Source: an uncultured Prevotellaceae bacterium (GTDB taxonomy: Bacteria > Bacteroidota > Bacteroidia > Bacteroidales > Muribaculaceae). From it: a stretch of DNA of 64,000 nucleotides. A program made the position numbers and the translations under genes. Under the pieces are notes generated by a model. The model was not told where the DNA came from. It searched no databases and saw nothing but the letters and a program-made list of their open reading frames with translations. The stretch covers positions 26,562 to 90,561 of the forward strand of contig ONGE01000015.1 of assembly GCA_900317325.1 (NCBI GenBank). The letters run 5' to 3'. Shown one piece after another: positions 1 to 10,592 of the stretch. Within the stretch, counting starts at the first letter, position 1. Every line of letters begins with the position of its first letter.

Positions 1-1224
1 GCGATCATCCTGGGCAACCATGAATTTGACAACGGCATGGAGGAACTTGCCGCCCATTACAAGAATGTCGATGCCACGAAAATCAGTGCCAACTACGACT
101 TCAGCGCCACTCCGCTCAACGGTCTGTTCCAGCCCTACTGGATCAAAGCCGTGGGCGACAAGCGCGTGGCATTCTTCGGCATCAACGTGAACCCCGAGGG
201 ACTGATAGCCGACATGAACTGCAAGGGTCTGCGCTACCGCAATGCCCCTGACGTGGCCGATGCCACTGCCCGCTACCTCAAGGAGGTGCAGGGTGTTGAC
301 TATGCCGTCATGGTGTCACACATCGGTTACAGCAGCTATGAACCCACCGAGCCCAACGACACGCTCATCATCGGCCAGAGTCATTACATCGACATGGTCA
401 TCAGTTCTCACTCCCACACCACCATCAAGCCCGGCGGAGGCATGGACCGTCACCGCAATGCCGACGGCAAACTGATTCCCATCGGCCAGAACGGCAAGAG
501 CGGCAAGTTTGTGGCCACCTACGACCTGGATCTGGAGACCGGCGACATCGTGTATGATCACATTCCGGTCGATGCAAGCTGGGACGATGAAGCCAGCCGC
601 TATACGGCCATGAACACTTGGCTCGACCAGTACCGCCATGGTGTGGACAGCATCATGAACAACCCCGTCGCCACCAGTGCCCGCTTCATGAAGAACTCGA
701 GCGATGCGGCTCAGAACTGGGTGAGCGATGCCGCTATGGAAATCATCAAGGAACTGTCAGGCATCAAGGACATCGATTGTGCCATCATGAACAAGGGCGG
801 CATCCGCACCGATATGCCCAAGGGCACCGTGACCGAGGGCGTCATCGGGTCAATGTTCCCGTTCGACAACCGTTTCGTCGTGCTGGAAATGCCCGGCACC
901 GAGCTGATCGAGAGCATCAAGCTGATGTGCGGTCGCGGCGGTGATGCCGTCAGCAAGGAACTCAAGGCGACCTACAACGACAAGGGCGAACTCGTGAAAG
1001 CCACTCTCAAGGGCAAGAAAATCGACCCCAACAAGACCTATATCGTGGCAACAATCGACTATCTGGCCAACGGCGGCGACTACATGACCCCCATGACCAG
1101 GTGCAAACGCCTGTTCGTCGATACCCAGAAGTATGGCAACCACATTCTCACCTACGTCAAGAGACTTGAGGCTGCCGGCAAGAAGATCGATGCCAAGGAC
1201 GACGTGAGAATCAAGAAGAATTAG
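1..1224 (+). CDS. 5'-nucleotidase / metallophosphatase, 5' end outside window
   Basis: The reading frame is open from base 1, so the gene starts upstream and 407 codons are visible. The first residues contain GNHEFDNG (about visible residues 5-12), the metal-binding motif of UshA-type calcineurin-like phosphoesterases. SHSHT near residue 136 fits the later histidine metal-ligand motif. The C-terminal half (about 230-390) matches the 5'-nucleotidase C domain, with NKGGIRTDMPKG and a YLANGGDYM stretch that forms part of the nucleotide pocket in this family. The family hydrolyses nucleoside monophosphates or UDP-sugars in the periplasm or at the surface. The signal peptide cannot be seen. In some Bacteroidales the phosphatase and C domains sit in two separate genes; here they are joined. 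The next gene starts 54 bases later on the same strand. Confidence 0.9.
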   Translation, partial: AIILGNHEFDNGMEELAAHYKNVDATKISANYDFSATPLNGLFQPYWIKAVGDKRVAFFGINVNPEGLIADMNCKGLRYRNAPDVADATARYLKEVQGVDYAVMVSHIGYSSYEPTEPNDTLIIGQSHYIDMVISSHSHTTIKPGGGMDRHRNADGKLIPIGQNGKSGKFVATYDLDLETGDIVYDHIPVDASWDDEASRYTAMNTWLDQYRHGVDSIMNNPVATSARFMKNSSDAAQNWVSDAAMEIIKELSGIKDIDCAIMNKGGIRTDMPKGTVTEGVIGSMFPFDNRFVVLEMPGTELIESIKLMCGRGGDAVSKELKATYNDKGELVKATLKGKKIDPNKTYIVATIDYLANGGDYMTPMTRCKRLFVDTQKYGNHILTYVKRLEAAGKKIDAKDDVRIKKN

Positions 1225-1278
1225 ACGTTAGTCCTGAGGGAATCTTTGGGAAGCAGAAACTAAAAAACACTTGATATA

Positions 1279-4200
1279 ATGACCAAATTCAATCGTATTT
1301 TGCTGACTGCGGTGGCTGTCGTGCTCGCTTTGAGTTCGATGGCTCGAGAATCAGCCAAACTGCCCAACATGTTCAACAGGGTGGATCAGGTGGCGATGAA
1401 CCAGTGGGTGGACAGCGTGTTCAACAGCCTGTCGCCCGAAGGCCGCATCGGCCAGCTCATCGTGGCTGGTGTGACGCCCTCGAGCAACGACGCCGCCCGC
1501 GACCTGGTGAAACGTCTTGTCTCCCAGAATCTGGTGGGCGGCCTCATCTATGAGAACAGCACCATGGCAGCTCAAGCCGAGATCACCAACCTGGCTCAAT
1601 CGCTGGCTGCCGTGCCCCTGATGATCACCATCGACGGCGAGTGGGGACTGGGCATGCGCCTCAAGGAAGTGCCCAATTTCCCCCGCAACCTCATCCTTGG
1701 AGCCATTGATGACGACATGCTCCTGTATGAGTACGGTCGCGAGGTGGCTCGCCAGTGCCGCCGCATGGGCATCCAGGTGAATTTTGCCCCAGTGCTCGAT
1801 GTGAACGACAACCCGCTTAACCCCGTGATCGGCACCCGCTCCTTCGGCGAGAGCCCCGAGCTGGTGGCACGTCATGCCATCGCCTTTGCCCGCGGACTGG
1901 AGGACGGCGGTGTGATGGCTGTGGGCAAGCATTTCCCTGGCCACGGCAATTCGAGCGAGGATTCTCACAAGACATTGCCCGTCATCAACAAGTCGCTGCA
2001 AGAGATCAACACCTGTGAGCTGGTGCCTTTCCGCCGCTTCATCGATGCCGGCTTGAGCGGTATCCTCACGGCTCACCTGCTGGTGCCGGCCATCGACAAC
2101 GCTAACGCTCCCACAAGTTTATCGTCGGGGTGCGTCAACGATGTGTTGCGTGACCAACTCGACTTCAACGGACTCATCTTCACCGATGCCCTAAACATGA
2201 AGGGTGCCACCCAGTTGCTCAAGGGCTCGGCCTGTGTCAATGCCCTGCTGGCCGGCAACGATGTCTTGCTCATGCCCGAAAACATCGGCGACGAGATTGT
2301 CGCCATCAAAGCTGCCGTCAGCAACGGCACCCTGAGCCAGAGCGTCATTGACGAGCGCTGCAAGAAAATCCTGCGCTACAAATATGCCCTCAACCTCACC
2401 GGCAAGCAACACGTCAACACGGCCAACCTGTTGAACGAGGTCAACTCGCAACGGGCCGAGGTGCTGAAGCGCCAACTCATCGCCGGCTCCATCACCGTGA
2501 TCAAGAACAACGACAATGTGCTGCCCATCCACAACCTGCAAAGCCGCCACATCGCCGTGGCGACTATCGGCAACGAGAAAGGGACAACGTCAAAGTTCAC
2601 CCGTCGCTGTGCCGACTATGCCCAGATCAAGCGCTTTGACCTTGACAAGGCTGGCAACGCCGCAGCGCTTGCCGAACTGCTGCACGACGGCCATTTCAAC
2701 ACCATCATTGTCGAGGTGGGCGATAACAGCGAGGAGTCTCGTGCCGCCCTCAATACCGTAGTCAAGAAATGCAAGAACCTGATTGTGGTGTTGACCTGCA
2801 AACCCTATGACATCAAGAATTACGGCACCGCCATCACCAACAAGCATGTGAAGGCCGTAGTGCTCACCTACGAAAACTCGACCCTGGCCGAGGACTATGC
2901 CGCTCAGACCATCTTCGGCGGCAACAGTGCCGGCGGTAACCTTCCCATCTCGTTGGCCTTTGAGGGCAAGAAGACCCGTTATCAAGCAGGCGACGGCATC
3001 CACTACGATGCCAACCGTCTGGGCTATTCCATTCCTGCCGAAGTGGGACTGGACAACCGCCTGACCGCTCAAATCGACTCGGTGTGCCGTCTGGGTGTTC
3101 AGCAGCACGCGTTCCCCGGCTGCCAAGTGATTGTGGCACGCCACGGCAAGGTGGTCTATAAAGGCTCCTTCGGCGCCATCGACTACAACAACCCCGTCAA
3201 GGTGGATGACAACACCTTGTTCGGACTTGCGTCGGTATCCAAGGCCACGGGCACCATCAGCGGTGTGATGAAGGCCTTTGACGACGGCAAGTTCCGCCTC
3301 GACGACAAGGCAAGCCAATACATTCCAGGCCTGCGCGACGGCGACAAGGAGGACATCACCTTCCGTGACCTGCTCTACCACGAGACCGGCATGCCCGCAT
3401 CGCTCAACATGTGGTACATGATGATGGACGACAAGAGTTACACCGGTGAGCTCATCGCCGGTGCCGAGGACGCCACCCACACCATCAAGATCATGAACGG
3501 CGCGTGGGGCCACAAGGACGCCAAGATGCGCACCGACATCCTGTCGCCCGTCAAGACCGACAAGTTCAACATCGCCATCGCCGACGGCCTGTGGGGCGGA
3601 CGCGTGACCTATGACTCGATCATGAACCGCATGTACCACGCCAAGTTGGGCAAGAAGAAATACCTGTACAGCTGCTGCAACTTCTCGTTGCTGGCCGATG
3701 CCGTGCAGCGCATGACCCACTCGCCGCTCAACTACTATGTGAACAACTACATCTTTGCCCCGCTGGGTGCCTATCACACGATGTACCGCCCGCTGAGCAA
3801 GTTCTCGCGAGACGAGATCGCCTATACCGAGAAAGACACCTACCTCAGGCGTCAGCACATCCATGGCTATGTCCACGATGAGTTGGCAGCTTTCTCGGGC
3901 GGCGTTCAGGGCAATGCGGGTCTGTTCAGCAACGCCAACGACCTGGCCAAGCTCTTCCAGATGTGGCTGAACGGAGGCACCTACGGCGGTGTGCGCCTGC
4001 TCAAGGCCTCGACCGTCGAGACGTTCACGACCCAGAAGAGCCCCAACAGCCACCGTGGCCTAGGCTTTGACAAGCCTGTCATTGGCGACCCCGATGCCAG
4101 CAACACCTGTGCCGAGGCAACCCCCGAGACCTTCGGTCACACCGGTTTCACGGGCACATGCTTCTGGGTGGATCCCAAGAACGACATGTTCTACATCTTC

Positions 4201-4302
4201 TTGAGCAATCGCGTTTGTCCCACGAGGAACAACCCGAACTTCGGACGCATCAGCGCCCGCAGCCACATCCAGTCCCTGATTTACAAGGCGATCAGAGATT
4301 AA
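1279..4302 (+). CDS. Secreted GH3 beta-N-acetylhexosaminidase fused to a serine hydrolase (beta-lactamase fold)
   Basis: This 1007-residue protein begins with a signal peptide (about residues 1-22). Residues about 35-370 are a NagZ-type GH3 domain: KHFPGHG at about 217-223 and the Asp-Ser-His triplet at 228-230 that supplies the catalytic dyad in NagZ. A GH3 C-terminal-like region follows (about 400-590). From about 600 the protein is a class C beta-lactamase/esterase-like domain with SVSK at 652-655 (nucleophile Ser652, Lys655) and HTG at 954-956. The usual Tyr-x-Asn motif reads Tyr-Ser-Cys at 797. NagZ enzymes remove GlcNAc from muropeptides; the serine hydrolase substrate is unknown and could be a muropeptide peptide or ester. 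Such fusions occur in Bacteroidetes. It probably acts in the periplasm in cell-wall turnover, which is inference. Confidence 0.85.
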   Translation: MTKFNRILLTAVAVVLALSSMARESAKLPNMFNRVDQVAMNQWVDSVFNSLSPEGRIGQLIVAGVTPSSNDAARDLVKRLVSQNLVGGLIYENSTMAAQAEITNLAQSLAAVPLMITIDGEWGLGMRLKEVPNFPRNLILGAIDDDMLLYEYGREVARQCRRMGIQVNFAPVLDVNDNPLNPVIGTRSFGESPELVARHAIAFARGLEDGGVMAVGKHFPGHGNSSEDSHKTLPVINKSLQEINTCELVPFRRFIDAGLSGILTAHLLVPAIDNANAPTSLSSGCVNDVLRDQLDFNGLIFTDALNMKGATQLLKGSACVNALLAGNDVLLMPENIGDEIVAIKAAVSNGTLSQSVIDERCKKILRYKYALNLTGKQHVNTANLLNEVNSQRAEVLKRQLIAGSITVIKNNDNVLPIHNLQSRHIAVATIGNEKGTTSKFTRRCADYAQIKRFDLDKAGNAAALAELLHDGHFNTIIVEVGDNSEESRAALNTVVKKCKNLIVVLTCKPYDIKNYGTAITNKHVKAVVLTYENSTLAEDYAAQTIFGGNSAGGNLPISLAFEGKKTRYQAGDGIHYDANRLGYSIPAEVGLDNRLTAQIDSVCRLGVQQHAFPGCQVIVARHGKVVYKGSFGAIDYNNPVKVDDNTLFGLASVSKATGTISGVMKAFDDGKFRLDDKASQYIPGLRDGDKEDITFRDLLYHETGMPASLNMWYMMMDDKSYTGELIAGAEDATHTIKIMNGAWGHKDAKMRTDILSPVKTDKFNIAIADGLWGGRVTYDSIMNRMYHAKLGKKKYLYSCCNFSLLADAVQRMTHSPLNYYVNNYIFAPLGAYHTMYRPLSKFSRDEIAYTEKDTYLRRQHIHGYVHDELAAFSGGVQGNAGLFSNANDLAKLFQMWLNGGTYGGVRLLKASTVETFTTQKSPNSHRGLGFDKPVIGDPDASNTCAEATPETFGHTGFTGTCFWVDPKNDMFYIFLSNRVCPTRNNPNFGRISARSHIQSLIYKAIRD

Positions 4303-4342
4303 TGACAAGTGAGATTTTTATTTATAGAGAGAATAGTTAGAT

Positions 4343-5344
4343 ATGAAAAAGTTTTCAATTTTACTTACGGCTTTGTTGCTGCTTGCATCATGCAGCAAGG
4401 GCTACAAGGTAACCGTCACCTTCCCTGACGACAGCGCCAACGGCGAAACCGCCTTCCTGACCGACTATGACACGGGCGACACCATCGCCACGGCCACTGT
4501 CGAGAATAATGCCTGCACCTTTGAGGGCAAGACCGAGAAGGGCTTCTTCGCACGCCTGTATGCGGGCGGCAACCCTTACGGCTTTATCGTCGAGCCCGGC
4601 GAGGTCAAACTTGACATTGCCGCCGGTACGGCCATCAGTCCGCTCAATGACAAGATGGCAGCCTGGAGCAAGGAGATGCAAGCCATCGCCGATGACACTA
4701 CCCTTACCGAAGCCGAGAACGACGCCCGCTATGCCGAGGGATTACTCAAGTTCTATCAAGAGAACAAGGACAACGCCATTGGTCCCTGGGCCTTCTGCAA
4801 CTATCTGATGTATAAAGATCTTCAGGAGGCCGACATTGATGCGCTGCTCAAGGATGCCCCCATCGAATATGCTCAGCTGAAGCGTGTCGAGAAAGCCAAG
4901 AACGCTGCCCGCCAGCTCATTGCCACTGCCGAGGGCCAGAAGTTCACCGACTTTGAGGTGAAGGCCGAGGACGGCGCCGTGCAGAAACTGTCGGACTATG
5001 TGGGCAAGGGCAAAGTCACTCTCGTGGACTTCTGGGCCAGCTGGTGCCCTCCCTGCCGTGCCGAAATCCCCAAGTTGCAAGCCCTCAAGGCCAAATACGG
5101 TGACAAGTTTGACGTGCTGGGCGTCGCCGTGTGGGACAATCCCGACGACACCCGTAAAGCGATGACCGAGCTCAATATCACCTGGCCCGTCATCATCGGC
5201 ACCCAGAAACTCACCGAGCCCACCGACCTCTACGGCATCAAGGGCATTCCCCACATCATCATCTTCGGCCCCGACGGCACCATCCTGTCGCGCGGCCTGA
5301 CCGGCGACGACCTTGCCAACAAGATTGCCGAGGTGGTGAAATAA
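4343..5344 (+). CDS. TlpA/ResA-like thioredoxin lipoprotein with DUF4369-type N-terminus
   Basis: The 333-residue protein has a lipoprotein signal ending LLASC, with the lipidated cysteine at residue 17. Residues about 22-130 look like the DUF4369 beta domain common in front of Bacteroidetes thioredoxins. The C-terminal 140 residues are a thioredoxin fold of the TlpA/AhpC-TSA group with WCPPC at 234-238, Cys235 and Cys238 being the redox pair, and a cis-proline region in KGIPHIII. It is expected to act as a periplasmic disulfide reductase. It follows the GH3 fusion by 40 bases on the same strand and may share its transcript. A hairpin terminator follows the stop codon. Confidence 0.88.
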   Translation: MKKFSILLTALLLLASCSKGYKVTVTFPDDSANGETAFLTDYDTGDTIATATVENNACTFEGKTEKGFFARLYAGGNPYGFIVEPGEVKLDIAAGTAISPLNDKMAAWSKEMQAIADDTTLTEAENDARYAEGLLKFYQENKDNAIGPWAFCNYLMYKDLQEADIDALLKDAPIEYAQLKRVEKAKNAARQLIATAEGQKFTDFEVKAEDGAVQKLSDYVGKGKVTLVDFWASWCPPCRAEIPKLQALKAKYGDKFDVLGVAVWDNPDDTRKAMTELNITWPVIIGTQKLTEPTDLYGIKGIPHIIIFGPDGTILSRGLTGDDLANKIAEVVK

Positions 5345-5379
5345 CACGATCACAGCCTGAGGCTGATCGCCTCACAAGG

Positions 5380-5415
5380 CAAGCGGCTGAGTTCTATCGG
5401 GAATTCAGCCGCTTG
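5380..5415 (+). terminator. Rho-independent-like terminator after thioredoxin lipoprotein
   Basis: An 11-bp perfect inverted repeat (CAAGCGGCTGA at 5380-5390 with its complement at 5405-5415, 14-nt loop) sits 35 bases after the stop codon. It is followed by TTG rather than a long T tract. The rest of the 327-base gap to ppdK (5416-5671) is AT-rich and holds the ppdK promoter; no gene was found in it. Confidence 0.6.
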
Positions 5416-5602
5416 TTGCATGATGAAGTCCGGCAAGGACGAGTCACATTCAATGCCTGAATGCCGCTGGAATTCAATTAAAAATGTAATGAAAAGCACT
5501 GCTTTTCCTTACAAAATGCCACATATTATAAAAACGGGTGAACTTGTTAATAAAAAATGCGTTTTTTAACAAGGATTATGCTAAAAATTGGGGTAAAATC
5601 AT

Positions 5603-5610
5603 TACCTTTG
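5603..5610 (+). promoter_or_regulatory. TAnnTTTG promoter element for ppdK
   Basis: TACCTTTG matches the Bacteroidetes sigma-70 -7 element. It lies 61 bases before the ppdK start in an AT-rich stretch. No confident -33 element was seen. Confidence 0.65.
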
Positions 5611-5671
5611 CACCGCATAATGAGAAATTCATAAATATTACCTAAATATTCAAACAGAAAAAGTTAAGTAA

Positions 5672-8389
<2,718 letters not shown>

Positions 8390-8413
8390 GCTAACTCAGC
8401 AGACATAATTTGC

Positions 8414-8449
8414 AAAGGGACCTGTACTACAACTTGGGCAGGTCCCTTT
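8414..8449 (+). terminator. Terminator of ppdK
   Basis: A perfect 11-bp stem, AAAGGGACCTG (8414-8424) with CAGGTCCCTTT (8439-8449) and a 14-nt loop, lies 24 bases after the ppdK stop. Confidence 0.75.
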
Positions 8450-8556
8450 CTGGTACCCGCATGAGGATTCCTGTCAATTATTCGGCAAAAACGTCGCATA
8501 ATGTGCGCCGTTAAGCAACGGAGAACACTTCTGTAAATCCCAATTCAGCAAATATT

Positions 8557-8910
8557 ATGAACATAGAAGATTATCGCGAGTATTGCCTGTCGCTGGGCAC
8601 TGACGTAGAAGAGAAATTTCCTTTCACGGCATTCAAGTATGCCTGTGGTGTATTGGTATTTTATGTTCATGGCCACATGTTTTCGTTCTTTGATTGTGAT
8701 AACTTCAGTGTCATCACGCTCAAGTGCCAGCCAGAGCGCATCGAAGACTTAAAAGCACAGTATGATTGTATCGGGAATCCGTACAACGAATCGCCCAAAC
8801 ATTGGATTGGCATCAATCCAGCGACTGCTCCCAATGCCCTGTTACAGGAACTGACACGGAACTCTTATGAGATAGTAAAGGCGAAGTATCAGAAAGTGAA
8901 GAAGAGATAA
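8557..8910 (+). CDS. MmcQ/YjbR family protein
   Basis: The 117-residue protein matches the small MmcQ/YjbR family: an N-terminal helix with EDYREYCLSL, a FPF-x-x-FKY segment, beta strands around MFSFFDCDNFSVITLKC, and the conserved closing part with HWIGINPATAP and a C-terminal helix. The family has a CyaY-like double-wing fold and has been proposed to bind DNA, but its cellular role is not settled. It stands alone between two terminators. No clear TAnnTTTG element was found upstream. Confidence 0.85.
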   Translation: MNIEDYREYCLSLGTDVEEKFPFTAFKYACGVLVFYVHGHMFSFFDCDNFSVITLKCQPERIEDLKAQYDCIGNPYNESPKHWIGINPATAPNALLQELTRNSYEIVKAKYQKVKKR

Positions 8911-8934
8911 CACGAACACATTAGACTATAATGG

Positions 8935-8969
8935 AGCGGTTGCATCCCGTCAATAAGGATGCAACCGCT
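8935..8969 (+). terminator. Terminator of the YjbR-family gene
   Basis: A perfect 13-bp inverted repeat (AGCGGTTGCATCC at 8935-8947, complement at 8957-8969) with a 9-nt loop follows the stop codon by 24 bases and is followed by TTGTCATTA. Confidence 0.7.
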
Positions 8970-9063
8970 TGTCATTACAGCAAGGACGGCACATCGAGCC
9001 GAATGTGAGAGAGCGACATCAGCATTTTTTTCAGCAAAACAACGCTTGAAATGAAAAAAGCAT

Positions 9064-9071
9064 TATCTTTG
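9064..9071 (+). promoter_or_regulatory. TAnnTTTG promoter element
   Basis: TATCTTTG followed by CAG, 33 bases before the ATG at 9105. Confidence 0.65.
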
Positions 9072-9104
9072 CAGTTTGTATACGAACCACATTACTGAAA
9101 CATA

Positions 9105-9479
9105 ATGGACAACAATCTCAAAAAGATACTCGACGACGACACCAACGGTTTGCTGACCTATGAGTACATCGCCAACAATATGGGCAACATCGATGATGAC
9201 ATGCCTGCGCTGGTCGACAATATGATACTTAAGGACCGCACCGGTCAGTTTGTAGTGAGCACAGCGCGCTATCTCAACGCCATCGACCGCGAGAAGTATG
9301 CCTCAAGCATCGACCTGCTGGTAAAGGCAGCGATTGCCAAGGACCGCGACCACGTCTATCTGGCCTACCTGGCCTCATCGTTGTGGGGCGCCGACTACAA
9401 GGAGCACGCTGCTGAACTGAGCGCCAACGACGACAACTTCCGCCGCATCTACAAGCGCCTCTATCCCGTGGGCATCTAA
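9105..9479 (+). CDS. Small acidic cytoplasmic protein, unknown function
   Basis: The family of this 124-residue protein was not recognised. It has no signal peptide or membrane segment, is rich in Asp/Asn/Tyr, and appears mostly helical. The N-terminal third (MDNNLKKILDDDTNGLLTYE) is acidic and the end is basic (FRRIYKRLYPVGI). A clear promoter element 33 bases upstream and codon use like its neighbours support a real gene. The cyclophilin gene follows 60 bases later on the same strand and may be cotranscribed. Confidence 0.7.
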   Translation: MDNNLKKILDDDTNGLLTYEYIANNMGNIDDDMPALVDNMILKDRTGQFVVSTARYLNAIDREKYASSIDLLVKAAIAKDRDHVYLAYLASSLWGADYKEHAAELSANDDNFRRIYKRLYPVGI

Positions 9480-9539
9480 TCAACGACGTTAATGACCTTA
9501 GAGTTTTAAGGCCAATTATCAGACAACAGACATTAATCA

Positions 9540-10403
9540 ATGAAGAGAGTTTTATTTTTATCTATCGTGATGGCGGCATTCGCGCTCATGGCCTGCTCGG
9601 CTAACGGAACAGGCGATGCAGCCAACAGTCCGGCCGCCGGCAAGACTACCGACAAGAAAATGACACAAGTAGAACTGGAAACGACCTACGGCAACATTAT
9701 CGTAGGGCTCTACAATGAGACACCCCTGCACCGCGACAACTTCATCAAGCTGGTGAAATCGGGCTATTACGACGGTGTGCTGTTTCACCGCGTGATCAAG
9801 GACTTCATGATCCAGACCGGTGATGGTTCCTCCAAGAACGCAGGCCCTGACACCATGCTTGGAGAGGGCGACCCCGGCTACACCATCGAGGCCGAGTTTG
9901 TGTATCCCAAGTATTTCCACAAGCGCGGAGCTCTGGCTGCAGCCCGCACGGGCGACCAAGTGAACCCCGAGCGCCGCAGCAGCGGTAGCCAGTTCTATAT
10001 CGTGACCGGCAAGATCTATGGCAGCGATGAACTCAAGATGATGACCCAGCGACTCGCCGACGTGCAGAAGCAGGACATCTTCCGCCGCCTCGTGAATGAG
10101 AACCAGGCCAAGATCCAGCAGATGCAGCAAAACCAAGACAATGCCGGCCTGCAAGCCTTGCAGAATGAGCTCATCCAGCAGACCGAGGCCGAGGCCGCTG
10201 CGCACCCCTTCAAGTTGACCGATGAGCAGATCAACGCCTATACCAGCGTGGGTGGCACGCCGCATCTCGACGGCCAGTACACGGTATTCGGCGAGGTCAT
10301 CAAGGGCATGGACGTGGTGGACAAGATCCAAAATGTCACGACAGGTCGCATGGACCGTCCCACTGTCGATGTCAAGATTATCAAGGCAACAGTCCTGGAA
10401 TAA
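9540..10403 (+). CDS. Cyclophilin-type peptidyl-prolyl isomerase, lipoprotein
   Basis: The 287-residue protein has a lipoprotein signal with the lipidation Cys at about residue 19 (ALMAC). The cyclophilin core is clear: ETTYGNIIVGLYNETPLHRDNF, the catalytic FHRVIKDFMIQTGDG, GSQFYIVTG, and the closing YTVFGEVIKGMDVVDKI. Between the last two motifs lies an insertion of about 80 residues, rich in Gln and predicted helical (about residues 165-240), typical of longer Bacteroidetes envelope cyclophilins. The expected role is proline isomerisation of exported proteins in the periplasm. A long perfect terminator follows. Confidence 0.92.
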   Translation: MKRVLFLSIVMAAFALMACSANGTGDAANSPAAGKTTDKKMTQVELETTYGNIIVGLYNETPLHRDNFIKLVKSGYYDGVLFHRVIKDFMIQTGDGSSKNAGPDTMLGEGDPGYTIEAEFVYPKYFHKRGALAAARTGDQVNPERRSSGSQFYIVTGKIYGSDELKMMTQRLADVQKQDIFRRLVNENQAKIQQMQQNQDNAGLQALQNELIQQTEAEAAAHPFKLTDEQINAYTSVGGTPHLDGQYTVFGEVIKGMDVVDKIQNVTTGRMDRPTVDVKIIKATVLE

Positions 10404-10422
10404 CAACCTACCACAATTATAC

Positions 10423-10462
10423 TATAGGGCTTATAAGGCATAATGGTCTTATAAGCCCTATA
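10423..10462 (+). terminator. Strong terminator after cyclophilin
   Basis: A perfect 15-bp inverted repeat (TATAGGGCTTATAAG at 10423-10437 and its complement at 10448-10462, 10-nt loop) is followed directly by TTTTTC. Confidence 0.9.
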
Positions 10463-10504
10463 TTTTTCAGAAAAAACACGTCAATTTGAAAAAAAACGGA
10501 AAAA

Positions 10505-10512
10505 TACCTTTG
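10505..10512 (+). promoter_or_regulatory. TAnnTTTG promoter element for the DUF349 gene
   Basis: TACCTTTG followed by CAG, 80 bases before the ATG at 10593, in an A-rich stretch. It implies a 5' leader of roughly 75 nt. Confidence 0.65.
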
Positions 10513-10592
10513 CAGTTGCGAAAAAATGAGTAAATTTGGGGTTTAGAATTTAACAACCAGAGTCATTTGGCACTTTTATAAAATCAATTATT

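Noticed and set aside
2590-4053. 487-codon minus-strand frame inside the GH3/serine-hydrolase gene
   Set aside because: It is antisense to conserved catalytic motifs and its composition (Val, Gly, His, Leu, Gln) is that of a shadow frame in GC-rich coding DNA.
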